This document shows positions 26,612 through 35,753 of a stretch of DNA of 64,000 nucleotides, in pieces. The stretch comes from JAABRB01 sp963735025 (lineage in GTDB: Bacteria; Pseudomonadota; Gammaproteobacteria; Burkholderiales; SG8-39): positions 310,001 through 374,000 of the forward strand of contig CAVTJG010000009.1 in NCBI GenBank assembly GCA_963735025.1, read 5' to 3'. The notes below the pieces were generated by a model, which did not search any database, was not told the origin of the DNA, and was given only the letters and a program-made list of their open reading frames with translations. Position numbers and translations under genes: made by a program. How positions within the stretch are numbered: the first letter of the stretch is position 1; each line of letters begins with the position of its first letter.

Positions 26612-29600
26612 ATGTTTTCCCGATTCTTCATCGACCGCCCGATCTTCGCCGCGGTGCTGTCGATATTCGTCGTCCTGGCCGGCCTCGCAGCGATTCGCGT
26701 GCTGCCGATCGCGCAGTATCCCGAGATCGCGCCGCCGGTGGTGCAGGTGCAGGCGTTCTATCCCGGCGCGTCGGCCCAGGTGCTCGAGCAGACCGTGGCC
26801 GCGCCCCTCGAGAACGCGATCAACGGCGTCGAGGGCATGATTTACATGAGCTCGAACTCGGCGTCGAACGGCCAGCTGCAGATCCAGGTCACGTTCGACA
26901 TCGGCACCAACGTCGACCAGGCCGCCCTCAACGTGAACAACCGCGTCAAGCAGGCCGAGGCGCGGCTGCCGGAAGAGGTGCGCCGGCAGGGCGTGACCGT
27001 CGAGAAGGGCTCGTCGGCATTCCTGCAGGTGCTGGCGTTCTATTCACCGGACGACCGCTTCGACGACCTCTACACGTCGAACTACGTGACGCTGAACGTG
27101 CTCGACCGGCTGAAACGCATCCCGGGCACGACCAACGTGCAGATCTTCGGCGCGAAGGACTACGCGATGCGGGTCTGGGTCCGACCCGACCGGCTCGCCC
27201 AGCTGCGGCTCACCACGGGCGACGTGATCGCCGCGATCCGGGAGCAGAACGCGCAGTTCGCCGCGGGCAAGGTCGGCCAGGCGCCGTACAGCGGCGACCA
27301 GGAGCTCGTCTACACGATCACGACGCTGGGGAGGCTCGCCGACGCCGAGCAGTTCTCGAACATCATCGTGCGCGCGAATCCAGACGGCTCCACCCTGCGT
27401 CTGCGCGACGTGGCGCGGGTCGAGCTCGGCAGCAAGGACTACGAATTCATCGGCCGGTACAACGGCAAGAGCGCGACGCTCGTCGGGATCTTCCTGCAGC
27501 CGGGCGCCAACGCGCTCGAGGTCGCCGGAGTGGTCAAGGAGACGGTCGCGGAGCTCGCGGAACGCTTCCCGGCGGGGCTTGGCGTACGCGATCCCCTACG
27601 ACACGACACGCTTCGTGGAGGTGTCGATCCGCGAAGTGCTGAAGACGCTCGGCGAGGCGATGATCCTCGTCTTCCTCGTCGTCTTCCTCTTCCTGCAGAA
27701 CTGGCGCGCCACGCTCATCCCGATCATCGCGGTGCCGGTGTCGCTGACCGGCGCATTCGCCGGGCTACTCGCGCTCGGGTACTCGATCAACACACTCACG
27801 CTCTTCGGCATGGTGCTCTCGATCGGGATAGTCGTCGACGACGCGATCGTCGTGCTCGAGAACGTCGAGCGGATCATGCACGAGGAAGCACTTGCATGCA
27901 CGCGAGGCCGCGATCATCGCGATGCGCGAGGTGAGCGGACCGGTGATCGCGATCGTGCTGGTACTCGCCGCAGTGTTCGTGCCGATCGCCTTCCTCGGCG
28001 GTCTGACGGGCGAGCTCTATCGCCAGTTCGCCGTCACGATCTCGATCGCGGTCGTCATCTCGGGCATCGTCGCGCTCACGCTGACCCCGGCGCTCTGCGT
28101 AATGATCCTCAAGCGCGAGCACAAGCAGCCGGGGCGGTTTTTCACGTGGTTCAACGGCTGGTTTCACCGCGTGACGGGCCGCTACATCGGCGGTGTCACG
28201 TGGATGATCCGGCGCGGCGTCATCGCGCTCCTGCTCTTCGGCGGGATGGTGGCGATCGCGACGGGGCTATGGCGCGTCACGCCGGGCTCGCTCGTGCCGG
28301 CCGAGGATCAGGGCTTCTTCATCTCCGCGGTGATCCTGCCCGACGGCGCGACGCTCCAGCGCACCGACCGGGTCGTCAACCAGGTGGTCGACATCCTGAA
28401 ATCGAATCCGGTGAACGAGGACGTCGTCGCGTTCACGGGCTTCGATTTCATCGGCGGCGGCTTTCGCAACAACGCGGCGACGATCTTCGTCACGCAGAAG
28501 CACTGGGACGAGCGCAAAGTGACCACGCCGCAGCTCGTCGGCGAGTTCTTCGCGAAGACCGCGCATATCAAGGACGCACTGGTGCTGGCCTTCGGGCCGC
28601 CGGCGATCTTCGGGCTCGGCACCGCGGGCGGCTACGAGTTCTACATCCAGCAGCGCGGCGACGGCGGGTCCGGCGAAGCTCGCGCAGGCGACGCAGCAGC
28701 TGCTCGGCCGGCTCAATTCCGATCCGTTGCTGGGCGGCGCGCAGACGCTGTGGCGCTCGAACGTCCCGCAGCTGCGCGTCGATGTGGACCGCGAGAAGGC
28801 GAAGTCGCTCGGCGTGCCCGTCGACGAGCGTGTTCAACACGCTGTCGGCCACGCTCGGAAGCTACTACGTGAACGACTTCAACAAGTTCGGGCGCACCTG
28901 GCAGGTGCTGATGAGCGCCGAGCCGCGCTACCGCAATCGCCCGGACGACATCGGCGCGGTGTGGGTGCGCTCCAAGCGCGGCGAAATGGTGCCGCTGAGC
29001 GCGCTCGCGAAAGTGTCCTACTCGTCCGGCCCGGACTCGCTCGACCGCTTCAACAACCTGCCGGCGGTGAAGATCATCGGCCAGGGCGCGCCCGGCGTGA
29101 GCTCCGGCCAGGCGATCGAGCGCGTCGAGACGATCGCGCGCGAGGTGCTGCCCAAGGAATTCAGCTTCGACTGGGGCGGCGCGTCCTATCAGGAGAAGAA
29201 ATCGAGCGGGACGTCGAACCTGGCGCTCGGCATGGCGGTGATCATGGTGTTCCTGATTCTCGCCGCGCTCTACGAACGCTGGTCACTGCCGTTCTCGGTG
29301 CTGCTGGCGCTGCCGTTCGGGACGTTCGGCGCGCTCACCGCGGTGTGGATACGCGGCATGACCAACGACGTGTACTTCCAGATCGGGCTCGTGACGCTGC
29401 TCGGGCTGGCGGCGAAGAACGCGATCCTGATCGTCGAGTACGCGCTGCTGAAGACGACGGGAGGGCTACTCGCCATCGGCCGCGGCGATCGAGGCGGCGA
29501 GGTTGCGATTCCGGCCGATCATCATGACCTCGCTCGCGTTCATCCTCGGCGTGGTGCCGCTCGCTTTCTCGACCGGCGCCGGAGCCGGCGCGCGGGTATC

Positions 29601-29817
29601 GGTCGGTACCGGTGTGATGGGCGGCATGCTGGCGGCGACGTTCCTCGCGATCTTCTTCATTCCCTTCTTCTTCAGGTTGCTCGTCGAGCGGCGCGTGCGC
29701 GAGACGCGCAGCGCGGCCGAGCTGCGTGCCGAAGTCGAGGAGGGCGAGCGGCGCAGCGCGGAGTTGCACGCCGCGACGATTGCCGCCACGGAAGGCAAAG
29801 GAGCATCCCATGGCTGA
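26612..29817 (+). CDS. acrB: RND multidrug efflux pump, AcrB/HAE1 type (five frameshifts)
   Basis: Proton-driven inner-membrane exporter of hydrophobic drugs. It begins MFSRFFIDRPIFAAVLSIFV, the standard HAE1 start. Conserved features include GGSVNG-less porter segments such as FYPGASAQVLEQTVAAPLEN, and the membrane region VFLFLQNWRATLIPIIAVPV and GYSINTLTLFGMVLSIGIVV. This is followed by DDAIVVLENVERIM, whose paired aspartates belong to the proton relay. VTLLGLAAKNAILIVEYA is in the second half. Frame changes occur near 27578, 27893, 28670, 28827 and 29463; each is a +1 step, as if one extra base were present. Bridged, the gene encodes about 1,065 residues, a normal pump. It is followed by oprM. 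Confidence 0.87.
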
Positions 29818-29850
29818 CGATCCTTTGATCGAGTCATTGCATCCGCCAGG

Positions 29851-29880
29851 TATGGATTCCCGCCTGCGCCGGAATGACGA
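29851..29880. repeat. REP-like extragenic palindrome between acrB and oprM
   Basis: The sequence contains GGATTCCCGCCTGCGCCGGA, the common betaproteobacterial extragenic palindrome type (GGATTCCCGC...GCGGGAATGAC), here with ATTCC/GGAAT arms. It lies between the strong ribosome-binding site at 29800 and the signal-peptide ATG of oprM at 29909. It reads in frame as MDSRLRRNDE, a common artefactual translation of this repeat. A related element is at 45319-45400. Confidence 0.65.
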
Positions 29881-29908
29881 ACTTCTTCGGAGCATCCCTC
29901 ATCGACGA

Positions 29909-31318
29909 ATGCCGCGCGCCGCGCTGGCGCTCTCGCTGGCCATCGCGGTGGTCGGGTGCGCCACGACGAAAACGGAGCCGCCGAAGCTCGATCTTCCCGC
30001 GGCGAGCGAGGCGAGGGCGCCGGTGGAACTCGACAGCTGGTGGACGCTTTTCGGAGACACGGCACTCACCGGACTCGTCGATGAAGCGCTTGCCAATAAT
30101 CTGGATCTGCGCGCGGCTGTCGCGCGCATCGATCTTGCGCGCGCCAATCTGCTGCTCGCGACCTCCTATCTCTATCCGTCGGTCGACTTGAACGCGAACC
30201 CGAGCCGCGCCCAGCGTAGTGCGGCAACGTCGTTTCGGCAGGGCCCGCCCTTCATCTCGACCGACCACACGGTCGGGCTTTCGGCGGCCTACGAGGTTGA
30301 TCTGTGGGGCAAGCTGCGCTCCGGACAAAGCGCCGCCGAGTCGACGCTGCTCGCCTCGCAGTACGACGCCCAGACCGTGCGCATTGCGCTGGCGGCGCAG
30401 GTGGCAAATACCTACTTCACCATGACTGCGGCCGACGCGGAGCTTGCGCTGTCACGCAGAACCCTCGAGACACGCGACGCGAGCGTCCGGCTCCAGCAGG
30501 CGCGGCGCAAGGCCGGCCTGGTGAGCTCGCTCGACGTGAAACAGGCCGAAGCGGCGCGGGCAACCGTGGCGGCGTCGATCCCACCGCTGCAGAAAGCCGT
30601 CGATCTGCTCCAGTCCTCGCTCGCCGTGCTCACCGGCCGCAGCCCACGGGACGTGTACACGCCGACCGTCACGCGCGGCCGCGAAATCGAATCCTATGCC
30701 CATGCACCTGAGGTGCCGCCAGGCTTGCCATCGGACCTCCTCGCACGACGGCCGGACATCCGCCAGGCCGAAGCGAGCCTCGCGGCAGCCGATTTCCGCG
30801 TGTCCGAGGCACGCGCTCGGTACTTTCCTTCGCTGGTTCTCACCGGCACGTACGGTTCGGAGAGCGCGACGCTCGCCAACCTTTTCACGGGCCCGGCTGG
30901 GATCTGGTCGATCGCCGCGACACTGGTCCAGCCGCTCATCGGCCTTAAGAGCATCGAGGCGCAGGTGGAGGCGGCCACGGCTAGACGCAATCTGGCCGAG
31001 ATTGGCTATGTGCAAGCCGTGCAATCCGCGTTTCGCGATGTTCACGACGCCCTGGTGTCGCATACCGGAGCGCGCAATTCGTACCTCGCGCAGGAGGAGC
31101 GCCGCGCCCGGCTCGCCGATGCGCTGAAGCTCTCGGATCGGCGCTACCGGGCGGGCTATACGGGCTACCTTGATGTACTCGCCGCTCAGCGCGACCTGCT
31201 CGAGGCCGAACGCGAGCAGCTGATCGCCTTGCGCAACCAGCAGACCGCGCTCGTCGATCTTTACCGTGCGCTCGGTGGCGGCTGGGAGCCACGGTCGCTC
31301 GCGGCGAACACGCCGTAG
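29909..31318 (+). CDS. oprM: RND efflux outer-membrane factor lipoprotein (OprM/NodT type)
   Basis: The TolC-like channel completes the tripartite pump. From ATG 29909 it has a lipoprotein signal MPRAALALSLAIAVVGCATT with lipobox VVGC. Then come two homologous alpha-hairpin/beta-barrel halves: WWTLFGDTALTGLVDEALAN, VGLSAAYEVDLWGKLRSGQS, LPSDLLARRPDIRQAEASLA (a family signature), and YLDVLAAQRDLLEAEREQLI. It has 469 residues and is intact. A better ribosome-binding site (AAAGGAG) precedes an in-frame ATG at 29810 that overlaps the acrB stop. Starting there would add 33 residues containing the translated repeat and bury the signal peptide. The insertion of the repeat may have displaced the original start. 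Confidence 0.88.
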   Translation: MPRAALALSLAIAVVGCATTKTEPPKLDLPAASEARAPVELDSWWTLFGDTALTGLVDEALANNLDLRAAVARIDLARANLLLATSYLYPSVDLNANPSRAQRSAATSFRQGPPFISTDHTVGLSAAYEVDLWGKLRSGQSAAESTLLASQYDAQTVRIALAAQVANTYFTMTAADAELALSRRTLETRDASVRLQQARRKAGLVSSLDVKQAEAARATVAASIPPLQKAVDLLQSSLAVLTGRSPRDVYTPTVTRGREIESYAHAPEVPPGLPSDLLARRPDIRQAEASLAAADFRVSEARARYFPSLVLTGTYGSESATLANLFTGPAGIWSIAATLVQPLIGLKSIEAQVEAATARRNLAEIGYVQAVQSAFRDVHDALVSHTGARNSYLAQEERRARLADALKLSDRRYRAGYTGYLDVLAAQRDLLEAEREQLIALRNQQTALVDLYRALGGGWEPRSLAANTP

Positions 31319-31352
31319 CGTCCTGATCCTGCCGCAGTAGCGATGTCTTTAC

Positions 31353-31373
31353 CCCCTTCTCTACAAGGAGGGG
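31353..31373. terminator. Hairpin after the efflux operon
   Basis: An inverted repeat CCCCTTCT / AGGAGGGG (one G-T pair) with a 5-base loop, 35 bp downstream of the oprM stop. It is followed by ATAAAG, not a T-run. It resembles the hairpins at 9336-9353 and 13688-13714 and may mark the 3' end of the efflux transcript. Confidence 0.4.
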
Positions 31374-31442
31374 ATAAAGAACCACCAGGCGCTCTGCTAT
31401 CTTCTGGGATCGACTTCGCCACTGGGCACGGAGCGCTCGATC

Positions 31443-32762
31443 ATGGAAGTCCTGGTTCTCCTCGCACTGATCCTCGCCAACGGCGTGTTCGCGATGTCCG
31501 AGCTCGCGGTCGTCTCGAGCCGCCACGTCCGCCTCAGGCAACTCGCCGAGACGCAGCATCCGGGCGCGGCCGCGGCGCTCGCGCTCACGGCGCATCCAGG
31601 TCAGTTCCTTTCGACAGTGCAGGTGGGCATCACGCTGATCGGCATTTTCATGGGCGCATTCGGCGAGGCGACGCTGTCTGCACGGCTGGCGGATACACTG
31701 CGCAACATTGCTGTAATCGCCCCCTACGCACGGGAGCTCGCGATCGCGATTGTTGTGATTGGCATCACGTACGTGTCGCTGGTGCTCGGCGAGCTGGTGC
31801 CCAAGCGCCTCGCGATCCACGCCCCCGAGGCGATTGCCACGCGCGTCGCCACACCCATGCAGATGCTCTCCAGGGCGATGCTGCCCTTCGTGAAGCTGCT
31901 CACGCTCTCGACGGAGGGACTACTGCGCCTGTTCGGCGTCCGAGAAAGCGTGAAACAGACGGTGACGGAAGCGGAGATCGAGGGATTGATGAAGATCGGC
32001 GCCGAATCGGGCGTGTTCGAGCCGGCCGAGCACGAGTTCGTCTCGCGCGTGCTGCGCCTGGACTCGCAGACGGTGAGCGCGATCATGACGCCCCGGGTCG
32101 ACGTCGTCTGGCTGGACGTCGATGCGCCGCGCGAGAACAGCCTGAAGACCATCCGGGACACGGGATTCACGCGGGTGCCCGTATGTCGCGACGGACTGGA
32201 CGACGTGCTGGGAATTCTCGATACGCTCGATCTGATCGATCTCGCGCTCACGGGGGAAACGTTCGCGCTTCGCGATCACCTTCGTGCCCCGCTCTACGTG
32301 CCCGAGACCATTCACCTCATCCGGCTTCTCGAGCTTTTCAAGCTCGACAAGGCACATCTCGCCATGGTGGTCGACGAGTACGGCGACGTGCAGGGCCTCG
32401 TCACCATGACCGACGTGCTCGAGGCGATCGTCGGCGAGGTGCCGGAGACCGACGAGGCGCACGATCCGGACGTGGTGCAGAGAGCCGACGGTTCGCTGCT
32501 GGTGGATGGCGGGATCTCGCTCGCTCGCCTGAACGAAGCGCTCGACCGCGCGATCAAGTTGCCCGACGACGAGGCGGGGCACTACCACACGCTCGGCGGA
32601 CTGGTGATGGCCCGTCTGGGACGCGTGCCGCGCGAGGGCGATCAGTTCTCTTTCGCCGGACTGCGGTTCGAGGTCCTGGACATGGACCGCCACAGCGTGG
32701 ACAAGGTGCTGGTCACGACCGCGCTCGCGTCGAAGCCGTCTGGCGACTCCGACGGGACGTAG
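31443..32762 (+). CDS. Hemolysin/CorC-family membrane protein (DUF21-CBS-CorC_HlyC)
   Basis: A protein of 439 residues. The N-terminal DUF21/CNNM membrane domain (about 1-185) starts LLALILANGVFAMSELAVVS and includes AHPGQFLSTVQVGITLIGIF and VLGELVPKRLAI. A pair of CBS domains (about 205-330) includes IMTPRVDVVWLDVDAP and AMVVDEYGDVQGLVTMTDVL. The C-terminal CorC/HlyC domain (about 345-425) includes YHTLGGLVMARLGRVPREGD. Proteins of this type are linked to magnesium or cobalt homeostasis; none is known to lyse red cells in this context. The start ATG 31443 opens directly with the first helix. Its 3' end overlaps the convergent VOC gene by 50 bp. Confidence 0.9.
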   Translation: MEVLVLLALILANGVFAMSELAVVSSRHVRLRQLAETQHPGAAAALALTAHPGQFLSTVQVGITLIGIFMGAFGEATLSARLADTLRNIAVIAPYARELAIAIVVIGITYVSLVLGELVPKRLAIHAPEAIATRVATPMQMLSRAMLPFVKLLTLSTEGLLRLFGVRESVKQTVTEAEIEGLMKIGAESGVFEPAEHEFVSRVLRLDSQTVSAIMTPRVDVVWLDVDAPRENSLKTIRDTGFTRVPVCRDGLDDVLGILDTLDLIDLALTGETFALRDHLRAPLYVPETIHLIRLLELFKLDKAHLAMVVDEYGDVQGLVTMTDVLEAIVGEVPETDEAHDPDVVQRADGSLLVDGGISLARLNEALDRAIKLPDDEAGHYHTLGGLVMARLGRVPREGDQFSFAGLRFEVLDMDRHSVDKVLVTTALASKPSGDSDGT

Positions 32763-33210
32763 CCGGCGCCATGCCCTTGGCCGCGAGCTCCTTGATGGCG
32801 CTCTTGCTCTTTCGCAGGCTTGCGAGGCCCATGCCGCGCAGCACGTGCGGCGCCTTGGTGAACTGGATGTTCTCGTACCCGACGATCTCGATGCGGTTTC
32901 CCCACGGATCGCGGAAATCGAGAAACGGCCCAGGGAGGAGCTTCACGCGCATCGCCTTGAGTGCCCGGCGAACTGCCTGCTTGTCGTCGACCACCAGCCC
33001 CAAGTGACGGCCATCGTCGCGCTCCTGCCGACGGCCCTTCTGGAGCGCCAGGAACTGGTCACCGAGATCGATGAACGCCATTTTCGCGCTCTTGCCACGC
33101 AGCTCGAAGTCGAGGAATCCGCCGTAGAACGCGAGCGCTTCGTTGATGTCGCCGACCTCGATCGCGACGTGATTGAACCCGACTGCCCGCGGTTTTCTTG
33201 ACTCGGTCAT
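32713..33210 (-). CDS. VOC-family (glyoxalase-like) protein
   Basis: A 165-residue protein with one VOC module. Residues 1-125 read GFNHVAIEVGDINEALAFYG, then GDQFLALQKGRR, a metal-site HLGLVVDD, and GPFLDFRDPWGNRIEIVGYE with the closing glutamate. H, H and E residues typical of a metal centre are present. The tail (about 126-165, HVLRGMGLASLRKSKSAIKE and a basic end) is extra to the domain and partly lies antisense to the CorC-like gene, so the last 15 residues may not be native. Members include dioxygenases, glyoxalases and antibiotic-resistance proteins. The substrate is unknown. Confidence 0.78.
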   Translation of the reverse strand: MTESRKPRAVGFNHVAIEVGDINEALAFYGGFLDFELRGKSAKMAFIDLGDQFLALQKGRRQERDDGRHLGLVVDDKQAVRRALKAMRVKLLPGPFLDFRDPWGNRIEIVGYENIQFTKAPHVLRGMGLASLRKSKSAIKELAAKGMAPATSRRSRQTASTRARS

Positions 33211-33294
33211 GTTCGCGCCTCCGGTGATCGGTGCCGCAATGCAATCAGTATAGTGGGGCGTGGCGCGCCGATAGACCGCGCCCCGACGATGGGA

Positions 33295-34113
33295 TCAGAT
33301 GAACGCGTGCCGCACTTTCGCCGAGACCCACTCGCTCGCGACAACCGTGGCGAGGATGACGATGAAGATCAGCGTGACCTGCGGCCAGGCAAGCACGTTC
33401 AGCGAGGCTTGCAGGTTGAGCCCGATGCCGCCCGCGCCCACCAGCCCGAGCACGGTGGATTCGCGGATGTTGATGTCCCAGCGGAACACCGAGACACCCG
33501 CGAAGGCCGGCAGGATCTGCGGCCAGATTCCGTAGACGAGCACCTGACCGCGTGTCGCTCCCGTGGCGGTGATCGCCTCGACCTGGGACGCGTCGATCTC
33601 CTCGATCGCCTCGTACATCAGCTTGGCGATGAACCCGATCGAGCGGAGCGCGATGGCGATGATGCCCGCGAACGGCCCCGGGCCGATGATCGCCACGAGC
33701 AGGAGTGCCCAGATGAGCGAATTGATCGAGCGCGACGAGACGATGATGAAGAGCGCCAGCGGGCGCAGGAACAGTGCGCTCGGCGTGGTGTTGCGCGCCG
33801 CGAGAAACGCCACCGGCATCGCCATGCCCAGCGCCAGCAGCGTGCCGATCGTCGCGATGTTGAGCGTCTCCCAGAGCGGCGCCCAGATCTCGTTGATGTA
33901 GCCCCAGCGCGGCGGCACCATGCGCCCGAGGAGATCGGCGGCCTGGCGTGGCGCGTCGAGCGCGAACGCCCAGATGGTGTCGCGCGTCATCACCTCGAAG
34001 CACCACACTGCGAACGCGACGAGCAGGAGCCACGCACCGAAGCGCGCGGCCTGCACCAGAGCCGGCATGCGCCGCCAGTGAATCCCCCGTGCGTGCGTCT
34101 CGACCGGCATCAC
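33295..34113 (-). CDS. phnE: Phosphonate ABC transporter permease (second PhnE)
   Basis: Inner-membrane permease, 272 residues, with about six helices. The family cytoplasmic loop reads EEIDASQVEAITATGATRGQ, and FRWDINIRESTVLGLVGAGG is the PhnE signature near the C-terminus. The start ATG 34111-34113 overlaps the stop of the first phnE by 4 bp. Two PhnE-type permeases in tandem are common in phosphonate/phosphite uptake operons. It is the last gene of phnDCEE, and no C-P lyase genes follow in this window, so the imported compound is degraded by enzymes encoded elsewhere. Confidence 0.9.
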   Translation of the reverse strand: MMPVETHARGIHWRRMPALVQAARFGAWLLLVAFAVWCFEVMTRDTIWAFALDAPRQAADLLGRMVPPRWGYINEIWAPLWETLNIATIGTLLALGMAMPVAFLAARNTTPSALFLRPLALFIIVSSRSINSLIWALLLVAIIGPGPFAGIIAIALRSIGFIAKLMYEAIEEIDASQVEAITATGATRGQVLVYGIWPQILPAFAGVSVFRWDINIRESTVLGLVGAGGIGLNLQASLNVLAWPQVTLIFIVILATVVASEWVSAKVRHAFI

Positions 34114-34910
34114 TGCACCTTCGTGCGGATCCAGCTCGAGGTGTACTCCGCGACCATCACGATGCCGATGATGATTAGCAGGATTGCGGCCGCCGAATCG
34201 AATTCGTAGCGGTCGATCGCGGTGTTGAGCGTGGCGCCGATGCCGCCCGCCCCGACAATACCGATCACCGCCGATTCACGAAAGTTGATGTCCAGACGGT
34301 AGAGCGATAGCCCGATGAGCCGTGGCATCACCTGCGGCTGGATGCCGAAGTTGAGCCATTGCAGCCATGTCGCCCCGGTGGCACGCACCGCTTCGGCCGG
34401 CCCGGGATCGATGTCCTCGATGTCCTCCGCCAGCAGCTTCGAGAGAAATCCGATGGTCGCGAAGCAGAGCGTCAGGAAGCCGGCGAACGGCCCGAAGCCG
34501 AACAACGCGACGAACAGGATCGCGATGATGACTTCCTGGAAGCTCCGCGAGACGGCGATGATCGCGCGGCAGATGAGATAGATCCACAGCGGCGCAACGT
34601 TGCGCGCCGCGCCGATGCCGATCGGCACCGAAATTGCGATACCCACTGCCGTCGACGTCACCGTCATCGTGAGGCTTTCGAGGAGGCCGTCGAGAATGTC
34701 GCCCCAGCGACTGGTGAAATCCGGCGGAAAGAACGCCCCGATAAAGCGCACTGCGCGCGGCACGCCCTCGGCGACCCGCTTCCAGTTCACTTCCAGCGAG
34801 CCGAACGCGAGTGCGAGGTAGACCACCGCACCGATGATCAGCGCCCAGTACAGCGTCCGGTTCGCGATGAGCGGCGGGCGCCGCCACGTCGTGGTGGAAG
34901 CGGCGCTCAC
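34110..34910 (-). CDS. phnE: Phosphonate ABC transporter permease (first PhnE)
   Basis: A permease of 266 residues. An N-terminal helix (LYWALIIGAVVYLALAFG) is followed by LLESLTMTVTSTAVGIAISV and AIIAVSRSFQEVIIAILFVA. The loop EDIDPGPAEAVRATGATWLQ is the ATPase-contact motif, and YRLDINFRESAVIGIVGAGG is the PhnE signature. The start ATG 34908-34910 overlaps the phnC stop by 4 bp. This suggests coupled translation of the ATPase and both permeases, and strict co-production of the heterodimer. Confidence 0.9.
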   Translation of the reverse strand: MSAASTTTWRRPPLIANRTLYWALIIGAVVYLALAFGSLEVNWKRVAEGVPRAVRFIGAFFPPDFTSRWGDILDGLLESLTMTVTSTAVGIAISVPIGIGAARNVAPLWIYLICRAIIAVSRSFQEVIIAILFVALFGFGPFAGFLTLCFATIGFLSKLLAEDIEDIDPGPAEAVRATGATWLQWLNFGIQPQVMPRLIGLSLYRLDINFRESAVIGIVGAGGIGATLNTAIDRYEFDSAAAILLIIIGIVMVAEYTSSWIRTKVQ

Positions 34911-35737
34911 ACCATCCCCGCCATGCGCTCCTCGTCGAGCGTCGGCTCGTCGTCCGCGTCACCGTCAGCCCCACGCTTTCGGTCCGCCGCCGCAATCCAG
35001 TCCTCTTCGCCGTAGATCGTCGTGAGGACCTCCGACGTCAGATTGCCGGGAGGACCGTCGAACACCATGCGTCCGGCGCGCAGGCCCACGACCCGCTGCA
35101 CGAAGAGCTGGGCAAGCTGCACGTCGTGAATGTTGATCACCGCCGCGAGATTGCGCTCGGCGCACAGTTCGCAGATGAGCCGCATGATCTGACGCGACGT
35201 CTTGGGATCGAGGCTCGCGGTGGGCTCGTCCACGAGCAGGATGTCGGGTTGTTGGAGAAGCGCCCGCGCGATGCCGACGCGCTGGCGCTGACCGCCGGAC
35301 AGCGCGTCGGCGCGCTTGTCGACATGATCGGCGAGTCCCACACGCTGGAGCGTGGCGTAGGCCATCTCAACCGCACTCGCAGGAAATCGCCGGAAGTAGC
35401 TCTTCCAGAAGCCGACATGGCCGAGCTGCCCGGAGAGCACATTCTCCATGACGGTGAGGCGCTCGACCAGTGCGTACTCCTGAAAGATCATGCCCATGCG
35501 CCGCCGCGCGCGGCGCAACTCGCCGCGCGAGAGCGCGGTGACGTCGGTGTCGCCGAGCAGCACCCGCCCGGAAGTCGGCTCGACCAGGCGATTCACGCAG
35601 CGGATGAGCGTCGACTTGCCGGCCCCGGACGGACCGATCAGCGCCATCACCTGCCCGGCTGGCACCTCGAGATCTACATTTTCGAGCGCAAGATCGCCGG
35701 TGCGGTAGCGCTTGGTCAGCCCCTCCAGGCGCAGCAT
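34907..35737 (-). CDS. phnC: Phosphonate ABC transporter ATPase PhnC
   Basis: A 276-residue ATPase. Walker A GPSGAGKST (about 36-44), Q-loop FQEYALVERLTVMENVLSG (typical of PhnC), signature LSGGQRQRVGIARAL, Walker B ILLVDEPTASLDP and the switch region VINIHDVQLAQLF are present. The C-terminus carries an acidic extension (GADGDADDEPTLDEERMAGM) beyond the usual PhnC end. The start is 16 bp downstream of the phnD stop. Phosphonate, phosphite or organophosphate import is expected. Confidence 0.92.
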   Translation of the reverse strand: MLRLEGLTKRYRTGDLALENVDLEVPAGQVMALIGPSGAGKSTLIRCVNRLVEPTSGRVLLGDTDVTALSRGELRRARRRMGMIFQEYALVERLTVMENVLSGQLGHVGFWKSYFRRFPASAVEMAYATLQRVGLADHVDKRADALSGGQRQRVGIARALLQQPDILLVDEPTASLDPKTSRQIMRLICELCAERNLAAVINIHDVQLAQLFVQRVVGLRAGRMVFDGPPGNLTSEVLTTIYGEEDWIAAADRKRGADGDADDEPTLDEERMAGMV

Positions 35738-35753
35738 GTGGGTTGCGTCCCGA

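Noticed and set aside
26317..27642. A 441-codon + frame across the acrA/acrB junction.
   Set aside because: Repetitive Arg/Gly-rich translation in the wrong phase of acrB.
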